From contig NZ_JAUOTO010000004.1 in assembly GCF_030546645.1 (NCBI RefSeq), positions 620,001 to 684,000 of the forward strand: 64,000 nucleotides of DNA. Direction: 5' to 3'. This document shows, in pieces, positions 1 to 7,981 of this stretch. The notes beneath the pieces are model-generated. The model made no database searches and had not been told where the DNA came from. It saw only the letters and a program-made list of their open reading frames with translations. Source of the DNA: Flavitalea plasmicola (GTDB taxonomy: Bacteria; Bacteroidota; Bacteroidia; Chitinophagales; Chitinophagaceae). The translations under genes and the position numbers were made by a program. Numbering within the stretch: the stretch's first letter is position 1; each line of letters opens with the position of its first letter.

Positions 1-940
1 CCAGCTGATACTCCCTGTTCAGGGTCGTATTGGAGATCGTGTATGCGTCTGTGTTAATGCTGAGCGATACGCCAGCTTTGTAGAGGCGGTGGATAGGATG
101 GTCTCCCAGGCTGTTGTAAATATTGGTCTGCAGATTGCTGCTGGGGCATATTTCCAGGTGAATATGATGTGCGACGAGGTAGCTGACGAGGGCAGTGTCT
201 TCTATGCTTCTTACACCATGGCCGATGCGGCTGGGGTGAAAGTTATCCAGCGTTTCCCGGACACTGGCCGGGCCTTTTGCTTCCCCGGCATGGGCAGTGC
301 AGGGGATCTTCCTTTCCCTGGCATAGGCGAATGCCGCAATATGATTGTCGATGGGATAACCTGCTTCGTCGGCGGCTATGTCAAACCCGACGATATGGGT
401 ATGGCGAAATTTTTCAACCAGCTGTACCGTCGTCATGCTTTGTTCCGCGGAGTAATGCCGTAAAGTGCAGAGGATCACTCCCACCTGTATGCCTGTATTC
501 CGGATGCCTTCCGCAACGGCATCGTTCACGGCCGTCACCACTTCTTCGGGGGTGAGACCTTTCTGCAGGTGCTGGAGAGGGGCAAAACGAATTTCGGCAT
601 ACAGAACATGATCTTTTTGCAGTTGCCGGAACAGGTCGAGGGTCACCCATCTCAGGGACTGTTTTGTCTGCATGAGGCTGATGCTTCGTATAGCGCGGGT
701 GATGTAGTCACGAAGGTCGGTACAACGGGCCGGTGCGATAAAGTCCCGTTGGTAATCTTCCGGGGAAATGGAGGGGTCGATTTTTTTGACCACGGCATAG
801 CTCAGTGAACAATCCAGGTGGAGATGCAGCTGTACTTTGGGCCAGGCGGCGGGGGGCGCGGACTGACATGGCGCGGGCCGGGTCATGAGCAGGGACAGGG
901 AGAGCGCGATCAGCTGTCGAATGGGAATGTGTCGATTCAT
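1..940 (-). CDS. add: Secreted adenosine deaminase (partial, runs off the left edge)
   Basis: Deaminates adenosine to inosine in purine salvage. The ATG is at 940 and the frame stays open to base 1, giving 313 residues with the C-terminus missing. Visible metal and active-site motifs are HLHLD (His39, His41), HAGE (217-220), RIGHG (His241), EICPSSN and the metal-binding Asp298 in NTDA, in the order of the adenosine/AMP deaminase family. Residues 1-26 form a signal peptide (basic start, hydrophobic SLSLLM core), so the enzyme is probably periplasmic, unlike the cytosolic textbook enzyme. The usual HxHLDG is HLHLDC here (Cys44). It is divergent from the Crp/Fnr gene. A perfect Bacteroidota -7 box (TAATTTTG, minus strand, 953-946) lies so close to the ATG that a transcript from it would be nearly leaderless. 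Family assignment is firm; export is inferred. Confidence 0.93.
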   Translation of the reverse strand, partial: MNRHIPIRQLIALSLSLLMTRPAPCQSAPPAAWPKVQLHLHLDCSLSYAVVKKIDPSISPEDYQRDFIAPARCTDLRDYITRAIRSISLMQTKQSLRWVTLDLFRQLQKDHVLYAEIRFAPLQHLQKGLTPEEVVTAVNDAVAEGIRNTGIQVGVILCTLRHYSAEQSMTTVQLVEKFRHTHIVGFDIAADEAGYPIDNHIAAFAYARERKIPCTAHAGEAKGPASVRETLDNFHPSRIGHGVRSIEDTALVSYLVAHHIHLEICPSSNLQTNIYNSLGDHPIHRLYKAGVSLSINTDAYTISNTTLNREYQL

Positions 941-976
941 ACATACAAAATTACCTGCCATTACCGGTGATTTTTA

Positions 977-988
977 GGACATTTGTCC
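977..988. promoter_or_regulatory. Candidate Crp/Fnr operator (palindrome GGACA-TT-TGTCC)
   Basis: A perfect 5-2-5 inverted repeat, GGACATTTGTCC, lies in the divergent gap between add (start 940) and the Crp/Fnr gene (start 1000). Position and symmetry suit a dimeric regulator, most simply the neighbouring Crp/Fnr protein acting on itself and on add. Binding is inferred. Confidence 0.4.
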
Positions 989-999
989 CAACCGGCACC

Positions 1000-1581
1000 A
1001 TGATCAGGAAAAGTCCCATATTTCTTCAGCTGTTAGATAAACTGATGTCCGATGACGCGTCTATGGCGGCAATCGCCATCCAGGAGCTGCCCGCAAGGAA
1101 GCGTTTAATACAACAGGATAAGAATACCCGAAGCGTATATATCATCCGCAAGGGCGTCGTAAAATGTTTTATCGCGGAAGAGAATGGTAAGGAATATATC
1201 CTTGAATTTTTAGGGGAAGGAGAAATATTGGGGGAGCTGGAAGCTATCCGGAAAACCACGGGTATGGCTACGGTGGAATCGCTGACGCCCGTTTCAGTTG
1301 TCAGGATCGATAAGGCCTGGTTCTTACAGCTGTTGATGGAGAATAGCGCGTTTAACAGGGCGGTATTGGAATTGATGGCTGGCAGGCTGGCGAACACCGC
1401 CATCAGGGCTTCCCGGCAGCAACTGTATACTTTGTCCTACAGCCTGGCGCAGCTGCTGGCTGTGCTGGATGCCGGCGGGGTCATATTCACCAAGAAAGAT
1501 CTTTCGGGATACCTGGGCATATCTGTCCGGAGCCTGAACCGGCTGCTGAAAGGATCGAAAAATGCTACATTTACCAAATGA
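1000..1581 (+). CDS. Crp/Fnr family transcriptional regulator with shortened C-terminus
   Basis: A one-component regulator of 193 residues from the ATG at 1000; a GTG at 967 in frame would place the palindrome 977-988 inside the gene, so the ATG is preferred. The N-terminal cyclic-nucleotide-binding-like beta roll holds IIRKGVVKCFI and FLGEGEILGELEA. A long dimerisation helix follows, then a helix-turn-helix (TKKDLSGYLGISVRSLNRLL). The protein stops about ten residues after the recognition helix, so the usual wing hairpin and last strand are missing. No Cys cluster of the Fnr iron-sulphur type is present. Its stop overlaps the next start as ATGA (1578-1581), so it is translationally coupled to the nagB-like gene and probably controls the amino-sugar set. 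The ligand is unknown. Confidence 0.85.
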   Translation: MIRKSPIFLQLLDKLMSDDASMAAIAIQELPARKRLIQQDKNTRSVYIIRKGVVKCFIAEENGKEYILEFLGEGEILGELEAIRKTTGMATVESLTPVSVVRIDKAWFLQLLMENSAFNRAVLELMAGRLANTAIRASRQQLYTLSYSLAQLLAVLDAGGVIFTKKDLSGYLGISVRSLNRLLKGSKNATFTK

Positions 1582-2315
1582 ATCTGATCATAAGCGATAC
1601 TGCGGAAGAGATGGCGCAACGGGTGGCAGACGGTGTCAGCGCCTACATGACGTTCCGGACGAACCCATTATTCTGTCCTGCGTCGGGAGATACGCCGGCT
1701 GCGCTATACCGTGAAATGCAAGCACGGGCAAAGGCCAACAGACTGGATGTGTCCAACTGGCATTTCATCGGATTGGACGAATGGGTGGGCATGAATGGAG
1801 CTGATGAGGGTTCCTGCCGATATTACCTGGACCGGGACCTCTTCCATCCATTGATGATCCGTAAAGAGCGGATCTGTTTCTTTGATGGCAGGGCGGATGA
1901 TCCTGCCCGGGAGTGTGCCCGTGGAGAAAGCTTTATAAAGGAACATGGGGGTATTGACGTGGCTATACTGGGGATTGGGACCAACGGGCATATCGCTATG
2001 AATGAGCCGGGGACTTCTCCGGAGGTACGTTGTCATGTATCCGTGCTTCATCCTTCCACCCAGGCTACCGGGCAGAAATATTTTCCCAGCTACCAGACCC
2101 TGACCTGTGGCATAACGCTGGGATTGGGGGATATTCTGGAAGCCAGGCATTTGTATCTGCTGGCTATCGGCGAGCATAAAGCGGCTATTGTCCAAAAAGC
2201 TTTGGAGGGCCCCATCTCCGAAGTATTACCTGCCAGCCTTTTGCGGGGTCATCCCAGTCTGCATGTGCATCTTGACAGGGCCGCAGCCGGAAAGCTATCG
2301 AACAATAAAGAGTAA
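1578..2315 (+). CDS. Glucosamine-6-phosphate deaminase-like sugar isomerase
   Basis: A 245-residue member of the NagB/6-phosphogluconolactonase fold, expected to convert an amino-sugar 6-phosphate to the ketose phosphate plus ammonia in the cytosol. The family signature is clear: GLDEWVG with Asp67 (the equivalent of the catalytic Asp72 of E. coli NagB) and GIGTNGHIAMNEPG with His138 and Glu143. The position equivalent to E. coli Asp141 is Asn136, so the catalytic triad is altered. That change and the shorter length leave galactosamine-6-phosphate isomerase as a real alternative. It overlaps the Crp/Fnr stop by four bases and ends two bases before the ROK kinase, forming a three-gene amino-sugar operon. 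No transporter for the substrate is visible nearby. Confidence 0.85.
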   Translation: MNLIISDTAEEMAQRVADGVSAYMTFRTNPLFCPASGDTPAALYREMQARAKANRLDVSNWHFIGLDEWVGMNGADEGSCRYYLDRDLFHPLMIRKERICFFDGRADDPARECARGESFIKEHGGIDVAILGIGTNGHIAMNEPGTSPEVRCHVSVLHPSTQATGQKYFPSYQTLTCGITLGLGDILEARHLYLLAIGEHKAAIVQKALEGPISEVLPASLLRGHPSLHVHLDRAAAGKLSNNKE

Positions 2316-2317
2316 AT

Positions 2318-3217
2318 ATGCCTTACGCCATCGGGATTGATGTGGGCGGAACGAATATCAAATACGGCATCGTGGATGCTGGAGGAGAAATATTGCACGA
2401 GGGGTTGAGGGCTACGGCCCGTGTGTTGGATGAATTGAAAGCGATCATTACTGAACTGGGAGAGGTGGCAGCATTGAAGGGGCTGTCGGTCGAAGGCATC
2501 GGCATTGGCGTTCCGGCCCTCATGGATGGGGAAGTGGTTACGGGTTGTGGCGCAAACCTGCCGGAGATAGAGGGGCTGGCGCTCGGGAGCATGTTGCAGC
2601 GATATGCCCGGCTGCCTGTCGTAATAGACAATGATGCAAGCCTTATGGGCCTGGCCGAGCTGCGGTTCGGGGCAGCGAAAGGATTGACCGATGTGGTCTT
2701 TCTCACTGTCGGTACGGGCGTCGGGGGTGCATTGGTAGTGAATGGCGGGTTATACAGCGGATATCGCGGCAGGGGCGGCGAGCTGGGTCATATACGGGTG
2801 GCCTTTCCGGGACGGCCCTGTGGATGCGGCGCTTCGGGATGCCTGGAGGCACATGCATCGGTGAAGGCATTGAGCAGGGATTATGCGGATGCGGGTGGAA
2901 ATGCCGGTTCGGATGGCCGCCTGATCTTTTCACGTTATCTCGCAGGAGAGGATGCCGCTGTTGTGGCGATGCACCATCACTTTGCATACCTGGGCTCCGG
3001 CATAGCCAGTCTGATCAATATCTTTAGTCCTCAAAAAGTGATCATTGGCGGCGGCATTACGGAAGCCGGCGGGGATTACATAGGTCCCATCAGGCAGGAG
3101 GCGTTGCGCCTGGCCATGAAAGAGACAGCCGCGCAAACCCTCATAGAGCCTGCTTTGCTGGGTAATAAGGCTGGTTTTCTGGGCGCTGCCGCACTTGTGT
3201 TTGGCGAAGTGTTCTGA
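2318..3217 (+). CDS. ROK family sugar kinase
   Basis: A 299-residue ROK (repressor/ORF/kinase) protein without an N-terminal helix-turn-helix, hence a kinase and not a repressor. The phosphate-binding loop DVGGTNIKYG is at residues 8-17, the catalytic base is Asp106 in DNDASL, GELGH supplies the zinc histidine (His158), and the CGCGASGC zinc motif supplies Cys168, Cys170 and Cys175. The likely substrate is glucose, N-acetylglucosamine or N-acetylmannosamine; the sequence alone does not separate them. It lies two bases after the NagB-like gene, so it probably phosphorylates the sugar that the neighbour then deaminates. Its last 77 bases overlap the convergent DoxX-like gene. Confidence 0.92.
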   Translation: MPYAIGIDVGGTNIKYGIVDAGGEILHEGLRATARVLDELKAIITELGEVAALKGLSVEGIGIGVPALMDGEVVTGCGANLPEIEGLALGSMLQRYARLPVVIDNDASLMGLAELRFGAAKGLTDVVFLTVGTGVGGALVVNGGLYSGYRGRGGELGHIRVAFPGRPCGCGASGCLEAHASVKALSRDYADAGGNAGSDGRLIFSRYLAGEDAAVVAMHHHFAYLGSGIASLINIFSPQKVIIGGGITEAGGDYIGPIRQEALRLAMKETAAQTLIEPALLGNKAGFLGAAALVFGEVF

Positions 3218-3578
3218 TCCTTAGAAAATATATATAAGAGATGATCAGCACAACAAGAAAGCCCAGCGGATCAGCAATATTATACCACTTATCACCTACA
3301 GAAGAATGGGCAATGATGGCCGACACCAGGGTAATGGCAAATCCAAAATAAGCGAACTCTTTTATTTTGAATGGTATGGCGGGTACCAGAAGCGCGACTA
3401 AGCCCAATGTTTTGGCGACGGTAAGTTCTACCTGAAAATATCCCGGCAGATGCAGGTGCTGGAATGCCCCTTCCGGATATATGGCATGATCGAACAAAGT
3501 AAAACTAAATATGCTGTACAGCATGACAATGGTCACGATACCTGTAGTGATCCGATAGATCCTCCTGTCCTTTTTCAT
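3141..3578 (-). CDS. DoxX-like membrane protein
   Basis: A 145-residue membrane protein with four predicted helices: about residues 9-27 (TTGIVTIVMLYSIFSFTLF), 50-68, 72-92 and 100-118. A DoxX-like pattern is visible (Leu-Gly-Leu-Val-Ala-Leu-Leu-Val-Pro around 56-64 and FAYFGFAITLVSAIIAH). DoxX relatives are linked to quinone or thiol redox chemistry, but the biochemical role here is unknown. The C-terminal 25 residues, hydrophilic and basic, are encoded antisense to the end of the ROK kinase. An ECF41-like promoter (3594-3620) sits just upstream, which fits because DoxX-like genes are among the typical partners of ECF41 sigma factors. No such sigma gene is in the window. Confidence 0.82.
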   Translation of the reverse strand: MKKDRRIYRITTGIVTIVMLYSIFSFTLFDHAIYPEGAFQHLHLPGYFQVELTVAKTLGLVALLVPAIPFKIKEFAYFGFAITLVSAIIAHSSVGDKWYNIADPLGFLVVLIISYIYFLRIRTLRQTQVRQRPENQPYYPAKQAL

Positions 3579-3593
3579 TCTTTTTATACATAG

Positions 3594-3620
3594 GACAGAC
3601 AGGACTTTGTTTTTGTGACA
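3594..3620 (-). promoter_or_regulatory. ECF41-type sigma promoter
   Basis: On the minus strand the gap reads TGTCACA (3620-3614), 16 bases, TGTC (3597-3594). The published ECF41 target motif is TGTCACA-N16-CGTC, so this is one mismatch away with the right spacing. The DoxX-like start codon follows 15 bases downstream. Known motif and seen match; activity is inferred. Confidence 0.6.
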
Positions 3621-3624
3621 TGGC

Positions 3625-4698
3625 TTACTGAATGATCTCTCCGGACCGAACGTCGAGCCTGAAGAGCGTTAGTTTTTTTATGATCGTCTCACTTGCCGTG
3701 TCGAACCCGTACAGGTATGCTCCCGGAAATGCGATAAAGAGAGGGATGTGTACTTTTTTGGCTTTGTAAGCTTTAGAGCCTAACACATAGAATGTGTGTT
3801 GGACCGGGAGGATAGGGAAGAGGGTTCCGTCCATCATTACATAGCAATACCGCCCGTCACAGAACCCCCACATTTTGTGCGTATAATAAAATGTACCATT
3901 CTCATCCCGGATACGCAATTCCATTTCCGCATTGGGGTTCTTTACTATTTCATACTCTGCAATTGAGGGTTGGTTGTTCAGAAATTCATCCACATTGGCA
4001 TAGACACCTTTTTTTAATGTAATGGCCGTATCCATGGGATAATTGTACCGGGTGCGGCTGAAAGAGTCAATGGCATTATACGAAATAACTCTTCTTCTTT
4101 TCGAGATGGCATCGACGTCGACAGAGGCAACTTTGTTCATAAAGATAGCGAGCAGATCCGGCAACTTTGCCTCCCCCATACCCAATGATTTATGAAGCGT
4201 GGAAGCCAAAACGGTATCCAGGTAGGTGAGGGGAAGATAGCCTTCACCTACCTGGAGGTATGCTTCACATCTGAATACGAGGTTGCCTTGCGGCCTGGTA
4301 TAAATCGTCTTTTTAAATGATTCTTCGATGGTGCTGTCAACGTCATCGTAGAGCCAAAGGTCCTTTATAGCAACCAGGAGAGATCTGTCCCCTTTTGGGT
4401 CGGTGAAATTCAGACTGAGAAAGGTGGAAATCTCGTCGGCTGCCGTAGTGTGGAAAAGTATCTGTCCTTTGGGCAAGCCCCGGGTTGCCAGTCCGAGCCT
4501 GGAAGTATCCTGCCGGCAATCGACAACCTGTATACTATTAAAGACGGGAGGAAAATTATAGTTTTTGCGTTTCAGGGGCAACTGAATGAAAGCGGATCCA
4601 TAATTTTTCTTTATGACTATCTGGCAAATGGAATCTTTTTGGGCTTGTGTGACGGTGATAATACAGAGAAACAGGAATAATAGGGCAAAGTACCTCAT
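3625..4698 (-). CDS. Secreted protein of unknown function
   Basis: I do not recognise this 357-residue protein. It starts with a clean signal peptide (MRYFALLFLFLCIITVTQA, cut before Gln-Lys) and has no further membrane helix. The mature part is a mixed alpha/beta sequence with a KRRR patch near residue 201 and a Cys pair in WGFCDGRYCYVMMDG (near 280-290). The style resembles the DUF-type secreted proteins common in Chitinophagaceae. It lies 46 bases upstream of the DoxX-like gene on the same strand, but the ECF41-like promoter between them suggests separate control. Confidence 0.75.
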   Translation of the reverse strand: MRYFALLFLFLCIITVTQAQKDSICQIVIKKNYGSAFIQLPLKRKNYNFPPVFNSIQVVDCRQDTSRLGLATRGLPKGQILFHTTAADEISTFLSLNFTDPKGDRSLLVAIKDLWLYDDVDSTIEESFKKTIYTRPQGNLVFRCEAYLQVGEGYLPLTYLDTVLASTLHKSLGMGEAKLPDLLAIFMNKVASVDVDAISKRRRVISYNAIDSFSRTRYNYPMDTAITLKKGVYANVDEFLNNQPSIAEYEIVKNPNAEMELRIRDENGTFYYTHKMWGFCDGRYCYVMMDGTLFPILPVQHTFYVLGSKAYKAKKVHIPLFIAFPGAYLYGFDTASETIIKKLTLFRLDVRSGEIIQ

Positions 4699-4850
4699 GG
4701 GTCAGACATTGTTAGCCGCTAAAAATAATAAGCGTCCTGGAGAAATGCAAGTGCCAGCTTATTCTGTCAGCAGCGTTATGTTCTAACAGATTGCAATCGG
4801 TTGAATTTTTTTCCCTAAATTGGCGCAGTAATCATAAAATACGATGAGCT

Positions 4851-6182
4851 ATGCCAACCAGACGTAACTTTCTTCAACAGGGCACTCTCCTCACTGGTGG
4901 GGCTCTTTTGCTTTCCGCCTTTGACAACCAGGCTTTTGCGCACTTACGCAGGCGATTGACCCCTTCGGATCAGATCAATGTAGGCGCCATTGGCATCAAT
5001 GGTATGGGTTGGGCGGATCTATCGTCCGCCCTGAAGCTGCCGGGTGTCAACGTGGTGGCATTGTGCGACGTGGATAAGAACGTCCTGGACCGGCGGATGG
5101 GTGATCTGGCCAAGATGAACGTGGATACCAGCAAGGTGAAGGTTTATTCCGATTATAGAAAGCTGCTGGAGCGGAAGGATATCGATGTGGTGATCATCGG
5201 CACGCCGGATCACTGGCATGCCCTGATCATGATAGAAGCCTGCCAGGCCGGTAAGGATATATATGTCGAAAAGCCTGTGGGCAATTCCATTGGGGAATGC
5301 AGGGCTATGATCGCTGCCCAGCAGAAGTACAACCGGGTTGTACAGGCGGGGCAGTGGCAGCGAAGTCAGCAGCATTTTAAAGATGCCGTGGACTTTGTAC
5401 AATCCGGGCAATTGGGGAATATACGTACAGTAAAGGTATGGTGCTACCAGGGATGGATGAAGCCAGGTCCGGTGGTGCCGGACTCTGCTCCGCCACCGGG
5501 GGTGGATTTTAAGAGCTGGCTGGGGCCTGCGCCTGTGCGCAGCTTTAATGCCAGCAGATTCCATTTCAATTTTCGCTGGTTCTGGGATTATGCCGGCGGG
5601 CTGATGACGGACTGGGGCGTCCATTTGCTGGATTATGGGCTGCTGGGCATGAAGGCAGGTGTTCCCAAGACCATTGCGGCCCTGGGTGGCAATTTTGCCT
5701 ATCCGGACCTTTATGAGGAGACGCCAGACACGTTGACCACGCTGTATGAATTTGACGGATTCAACCTGGTGTGGGACCATGCGATGGGCATCGACAACGG
5801 GTCCTATGGCCGTGATCATGGAATCGCCTACATCGGTAACAACGGCACGCTGGTACTAAGCCGGGGCGGGTGGGAGGTCATTGAGGAGCGGCAGTCGAAG
5901 AATAAGGTCAGCAAGCCGTTTGTAAAATCTTCGGACAATGGATTGGACAAGCATTTTGCAAATTTTATAGAGGTGGTACGCAACCGGAAAATGGAGGATC
6001 TGCACTGTTCTATACAGGCGGGGGCTCATGTCGCTACCGTCGCCCAGATGGGGAATATCAGCCTGCGCAGTGGTCAACGCCTGGCCTGGGATGCGAAGGC
6101 GGGGAAATTCAATGAGGAAAAGATCAATCAGCAATACCTGATGAAGGAATATCATAATGGGTATAAATTACCTATGATATAG
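4851..6182 (+). CDS. Tat-exported Gfo/Idh/MocA family oxidoreductase
   Basis: A 443-residue NAD(P)-dependent sugar oxidoreductase. The N-terminus has a twin-arginine signal (RRNFLQQG, hydrophobic LLTGGALLLSAF, then AFA), so it folds with its cofactor before export to the periplasm. The Rossmann domain follows with VGAIGINGMG in place of the classic GxGxxG and the conserved VEKPVG (lysine of the EKP motif near residue 141). The C-terminal domain contains the DWGVHLLDYG segment typical of the Bacteroidota branch. Periplasmic members with tightly bound cofactor are known in this family. It stands alone between genes on either side, but its type matches the cytosolic-looking homologue at 10247-11407 of the sugar-oxidation locus. 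Confidence 0.92.
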   Translation: MPTRRNFLQQGTLLTGGALLLSAFDNQAFAHLRRRLTPSDQINVGAIGINGMGWADLSSALKLPGVNVVALCDVDKNVLDRRMGDLAKMNVDTSKVKVYSDYRKLLERKDIDVVIIGTPDHWHALIMIEACQAGKDIYVEKPVGNSIGECRAMIAAQQKYNRVVQAGQWQRSQQHFKDAVDFVQSGQLGNIRTVKVWCYQGWMKPGPVVPDSAPPPGVDFKSWLGPAPVRSFNASRFHFNFRWFWDYAGGLMTDWGVHLLDYGLLGMKAGVPKTIAALGGNFAYPDLYEETPDTLTTLYEFDGFNLVWDHAMGIDNGSYGRDHGIAYIGNNGTLVLSRGGWEVIEERQSKNKVSKPFVKSSDNGLDKHFANFIEVVRNRKMEDLHCSIQAGAHVATVAQMGNISLRSGQRLAWDAKAGKFNEEKINQQYLMKEYHNGYKLPMI

Positions 6183-6342
6183 GGGAGCGTCGTAAGGGGA
6201 AGCCCCGGGCTAAGGGCTGTGAAAGGTCCTTAATTTCCTGTTAAAACAACCCTTTTGGGGGGTAAATGCGACAGAAAAACAGATTTTGAACAGAATTTAT
6301 CCGGATTTTTGTCGTTCTTACATTAACAAAAATTAGCCCCGC

Positions 6343-7188
6343 ATGACGAAAATGGCAACTGTGTTGACGCTGTGCATCGGCGTCTGCCTCTCGGCCAAAT
6401 CTCAGGATTCTCTTCCCTTGAATGGGAGTGAGGATAGTGAAGTTATCAAAGAGATCAGTATCACGCCGGTCTCTTCCAGGTTGCATGATACCATTCCTTT
6501 TCGCCATCGTTTGGACTGGACCATCCCTGAATATAAGAAGCCTTTCCCCGTGCAGCAATTCATCGTCCCTGCTGCTATGGTGGCTTATGGGTTTGCGGGC
6601 TTAAATGTGAAGGGGCTGAAGAGTATCAATTCCGGAATAAAGGAGGAAATATGGACAGAGTCCCCGCATCGTCCTATGCATGCGGACAACTACCTGATGT
6701 ATGTTCCGGCCCTGGCGGTATATGGCTTGAATGCGGCAGGGATCCATGGCGCGCATAATTTCAAGGACCGGACCATTTTGTTGCTGATGTCTCAATTATT
6801 TACTCAGACGGCTGTCTTTTCGCTGAAAGGCCAGAGTCATATCCTACGGCCCGATGGGTCCGCGTATAATTCATTTCCATCCGGACATACTGCCACTGCC
6901 TTTGCCAACGCTGAATTTATGCGGTTGGAGTACAAGGACGTCTCTCCCTGGTATGGCGTAGCCGGCTATGCCGTCGCTACGGCTACGGGTATGTTGAGGA
7001 TGTACAATAATAAGCATTGGTTCAACGACGTGGTTGCCGGGGCGGGATTTGGCATTGCCGGTACCCGTCTTGCGTACTGGTTGTACCCCAAGCTGCAGCA
7101 TTCCATCTTTAAAGGCTCTCCCGGTACGGTGCTGATGCCTTCTTACCAGAATGGATCTTTCGGATTGTCTTTTGCGAAGGCTTTATAA
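6343..7188 (+). CDS. PAP2 superfamily phosphatase
   Basis: A 281-residue membrane-associated phosphatase, probably acting on lipid phosphates or undecaprenyl pyrophosphate at the outer face of the inner membrane. All three PAP2 motifs are visible: Lys162 to Arg169-Pro170 (KGQSHILRP), PSGH with His182, and Arg219 followed by His225 and Asp229 (RMYNNKHWFNDV). A signal peptide or first helix occupies residues 1-19. Residues 72-87 and 123-135 are hydrophobic. It ends six bases before the convergent ThuA gene and has no clear terminator there. The substrate cannot be told from sequence. Confidence 0.9.
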   Translation: MTKMATVLTLCIGVCLSAKSQDSLPLNGSEDSEVIKEISITPVSSRLHDTIPFRHRLDWTIPEYKKPFPVQQFIVPAAMVAYGFAGLNVKGLKSINSGIKEEIWTESPHRPMHADNYLMYVPALAVYGLNAAGIHGAHNFKDRTILLLMSQLFTQTAVFSLKGQSHILRPDGSAYNSFPSGHTATAFANAEFMRLEYKDVSPWYGVAGYAVATATGMLRMYNNKHWFNDVVAGAGFGIAGTRLAYWLYPKLQHSIFKGSPGTVLMPSYQNGSFGLSFAKAL

Positions 7189-7194
7189 AATGAT

Positions 7195-7968
7195 TTATTT
7201 TTTGCCCATGGCGTATTGGATACCGGCCAGCAGGTGACCCAGGTAAAGCGGCTCTGCGAAGGACTCGTCCGTGTGGCCCAGCTCCGTGTAGAACGCTCTT
7301 CCTCCTTCGTATTCATGATACCAGGCCATGGGATGATTGTCCCCGTTCTCTCCTCCCGTATAGGATTTTTCGTCGATCTTCAATAGTATATGAAGATTGG
7401 GATTGAGGTATTTGAAATTGTACCATTCGTCCCAGCGGGACCATGTTTCGGGAAGGCCTTTGGTGATAGCATTATCCTTATCGACAACAATGATGTTGGC
7501 CTGCTGCTGTTTGGGATGGGATTTGAAATATCCGCCCACCAGATCGCCATACCATTGCCAATCGTATTCACAATCGGTGGCTGCGTGAATGCCTACGAAT
7601 CCGCCGCCATGCTTGATATATTCCTGGAGGCCTTTTTCTTCTTCGGGGCCGAAGACCTTACCGGTGGGGCTAAGGAAAATAAGCGCCGCATATTTTTTCA
7701 GGATCTTATAGCGGAACTGAGTGGAGTCCACGGTGACGTCCACGTCGAAGCCGTTTTGTTCTCCCAGCTTCCGGATCGCGGCGGTGCCTGCGGCTATGCT
7801 GGCATGGTGATAGCCATTGGTCTTGCAGAAGATCAATACTTTTCGTTTTGCAAAGATCTCCGGCCAGGGCTTGTTATGGCCGGCGAAGCTCATCAGGAGG
7901 ATGCTGCCTGTGACAAATGCCAGGACTGCCGCATAACGGATAAAGTCGGAAGGTCTCAATGATCTCAT
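7195..7968 (-). CDS. ThuA domain protein, last gene of the sugar-oxidation operon
   Basis: A 257-residue ThuA-like protein (trehalose-utilisation type, glutamine-amidotransferase-like fold). The N-terminus has a signal sequence or anchor (AAVLAFVTGSILLMSFAG). The fold signature is seen in KVLIFCKTNGYHHAS, YIKHGGGFVGIHAATDCEY and YTELGHTDESF. It is the fifth gene of a minus-strand run, 13 bases after DUF1080. ThuA proteins recur beside DUF1080, GMC and Gfo/Idh/MocA genes in Bacteroidota and Planctomycetota, and are thought to work in 3-keto-sugar or trehalose-type disaccharide use. The exact reaction is not established. Confidence 0.9.
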   Translation of the reverse strand: MRSLRPSDFIRYAAVLAFVTGSILLMSFAGHNKPWPEIFAKRKVLIFCKTNGYHHASIAAGTAAIRKLGEQNGFDVDVTVDSTQFRYKILKKYAALIFLSPTGKVFGPEEEKGLQEYIKHGGGFVGIHAATDCEYDWQWYGDLVGGYFKSHPKQQQANIIVVDKDNAITKGLPETWSRWDEWYNFKYLNPNLHILLKIDEKSYTGGENGDNHPMAWYHEYEGGRAFYTELGHTDESFAEPLYLGHLLAGIQYAMGKK

Positions 7969-7981
7969 GTGGAGGCTTTTA

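Noticed and set aside
6183-6342. A terminator after the Tat-type Gfo/Idh/MocA gene (AGCCC...GGGCT at 6201-6218)
   Set aside because: The stem is only five pairs and no T run follows.
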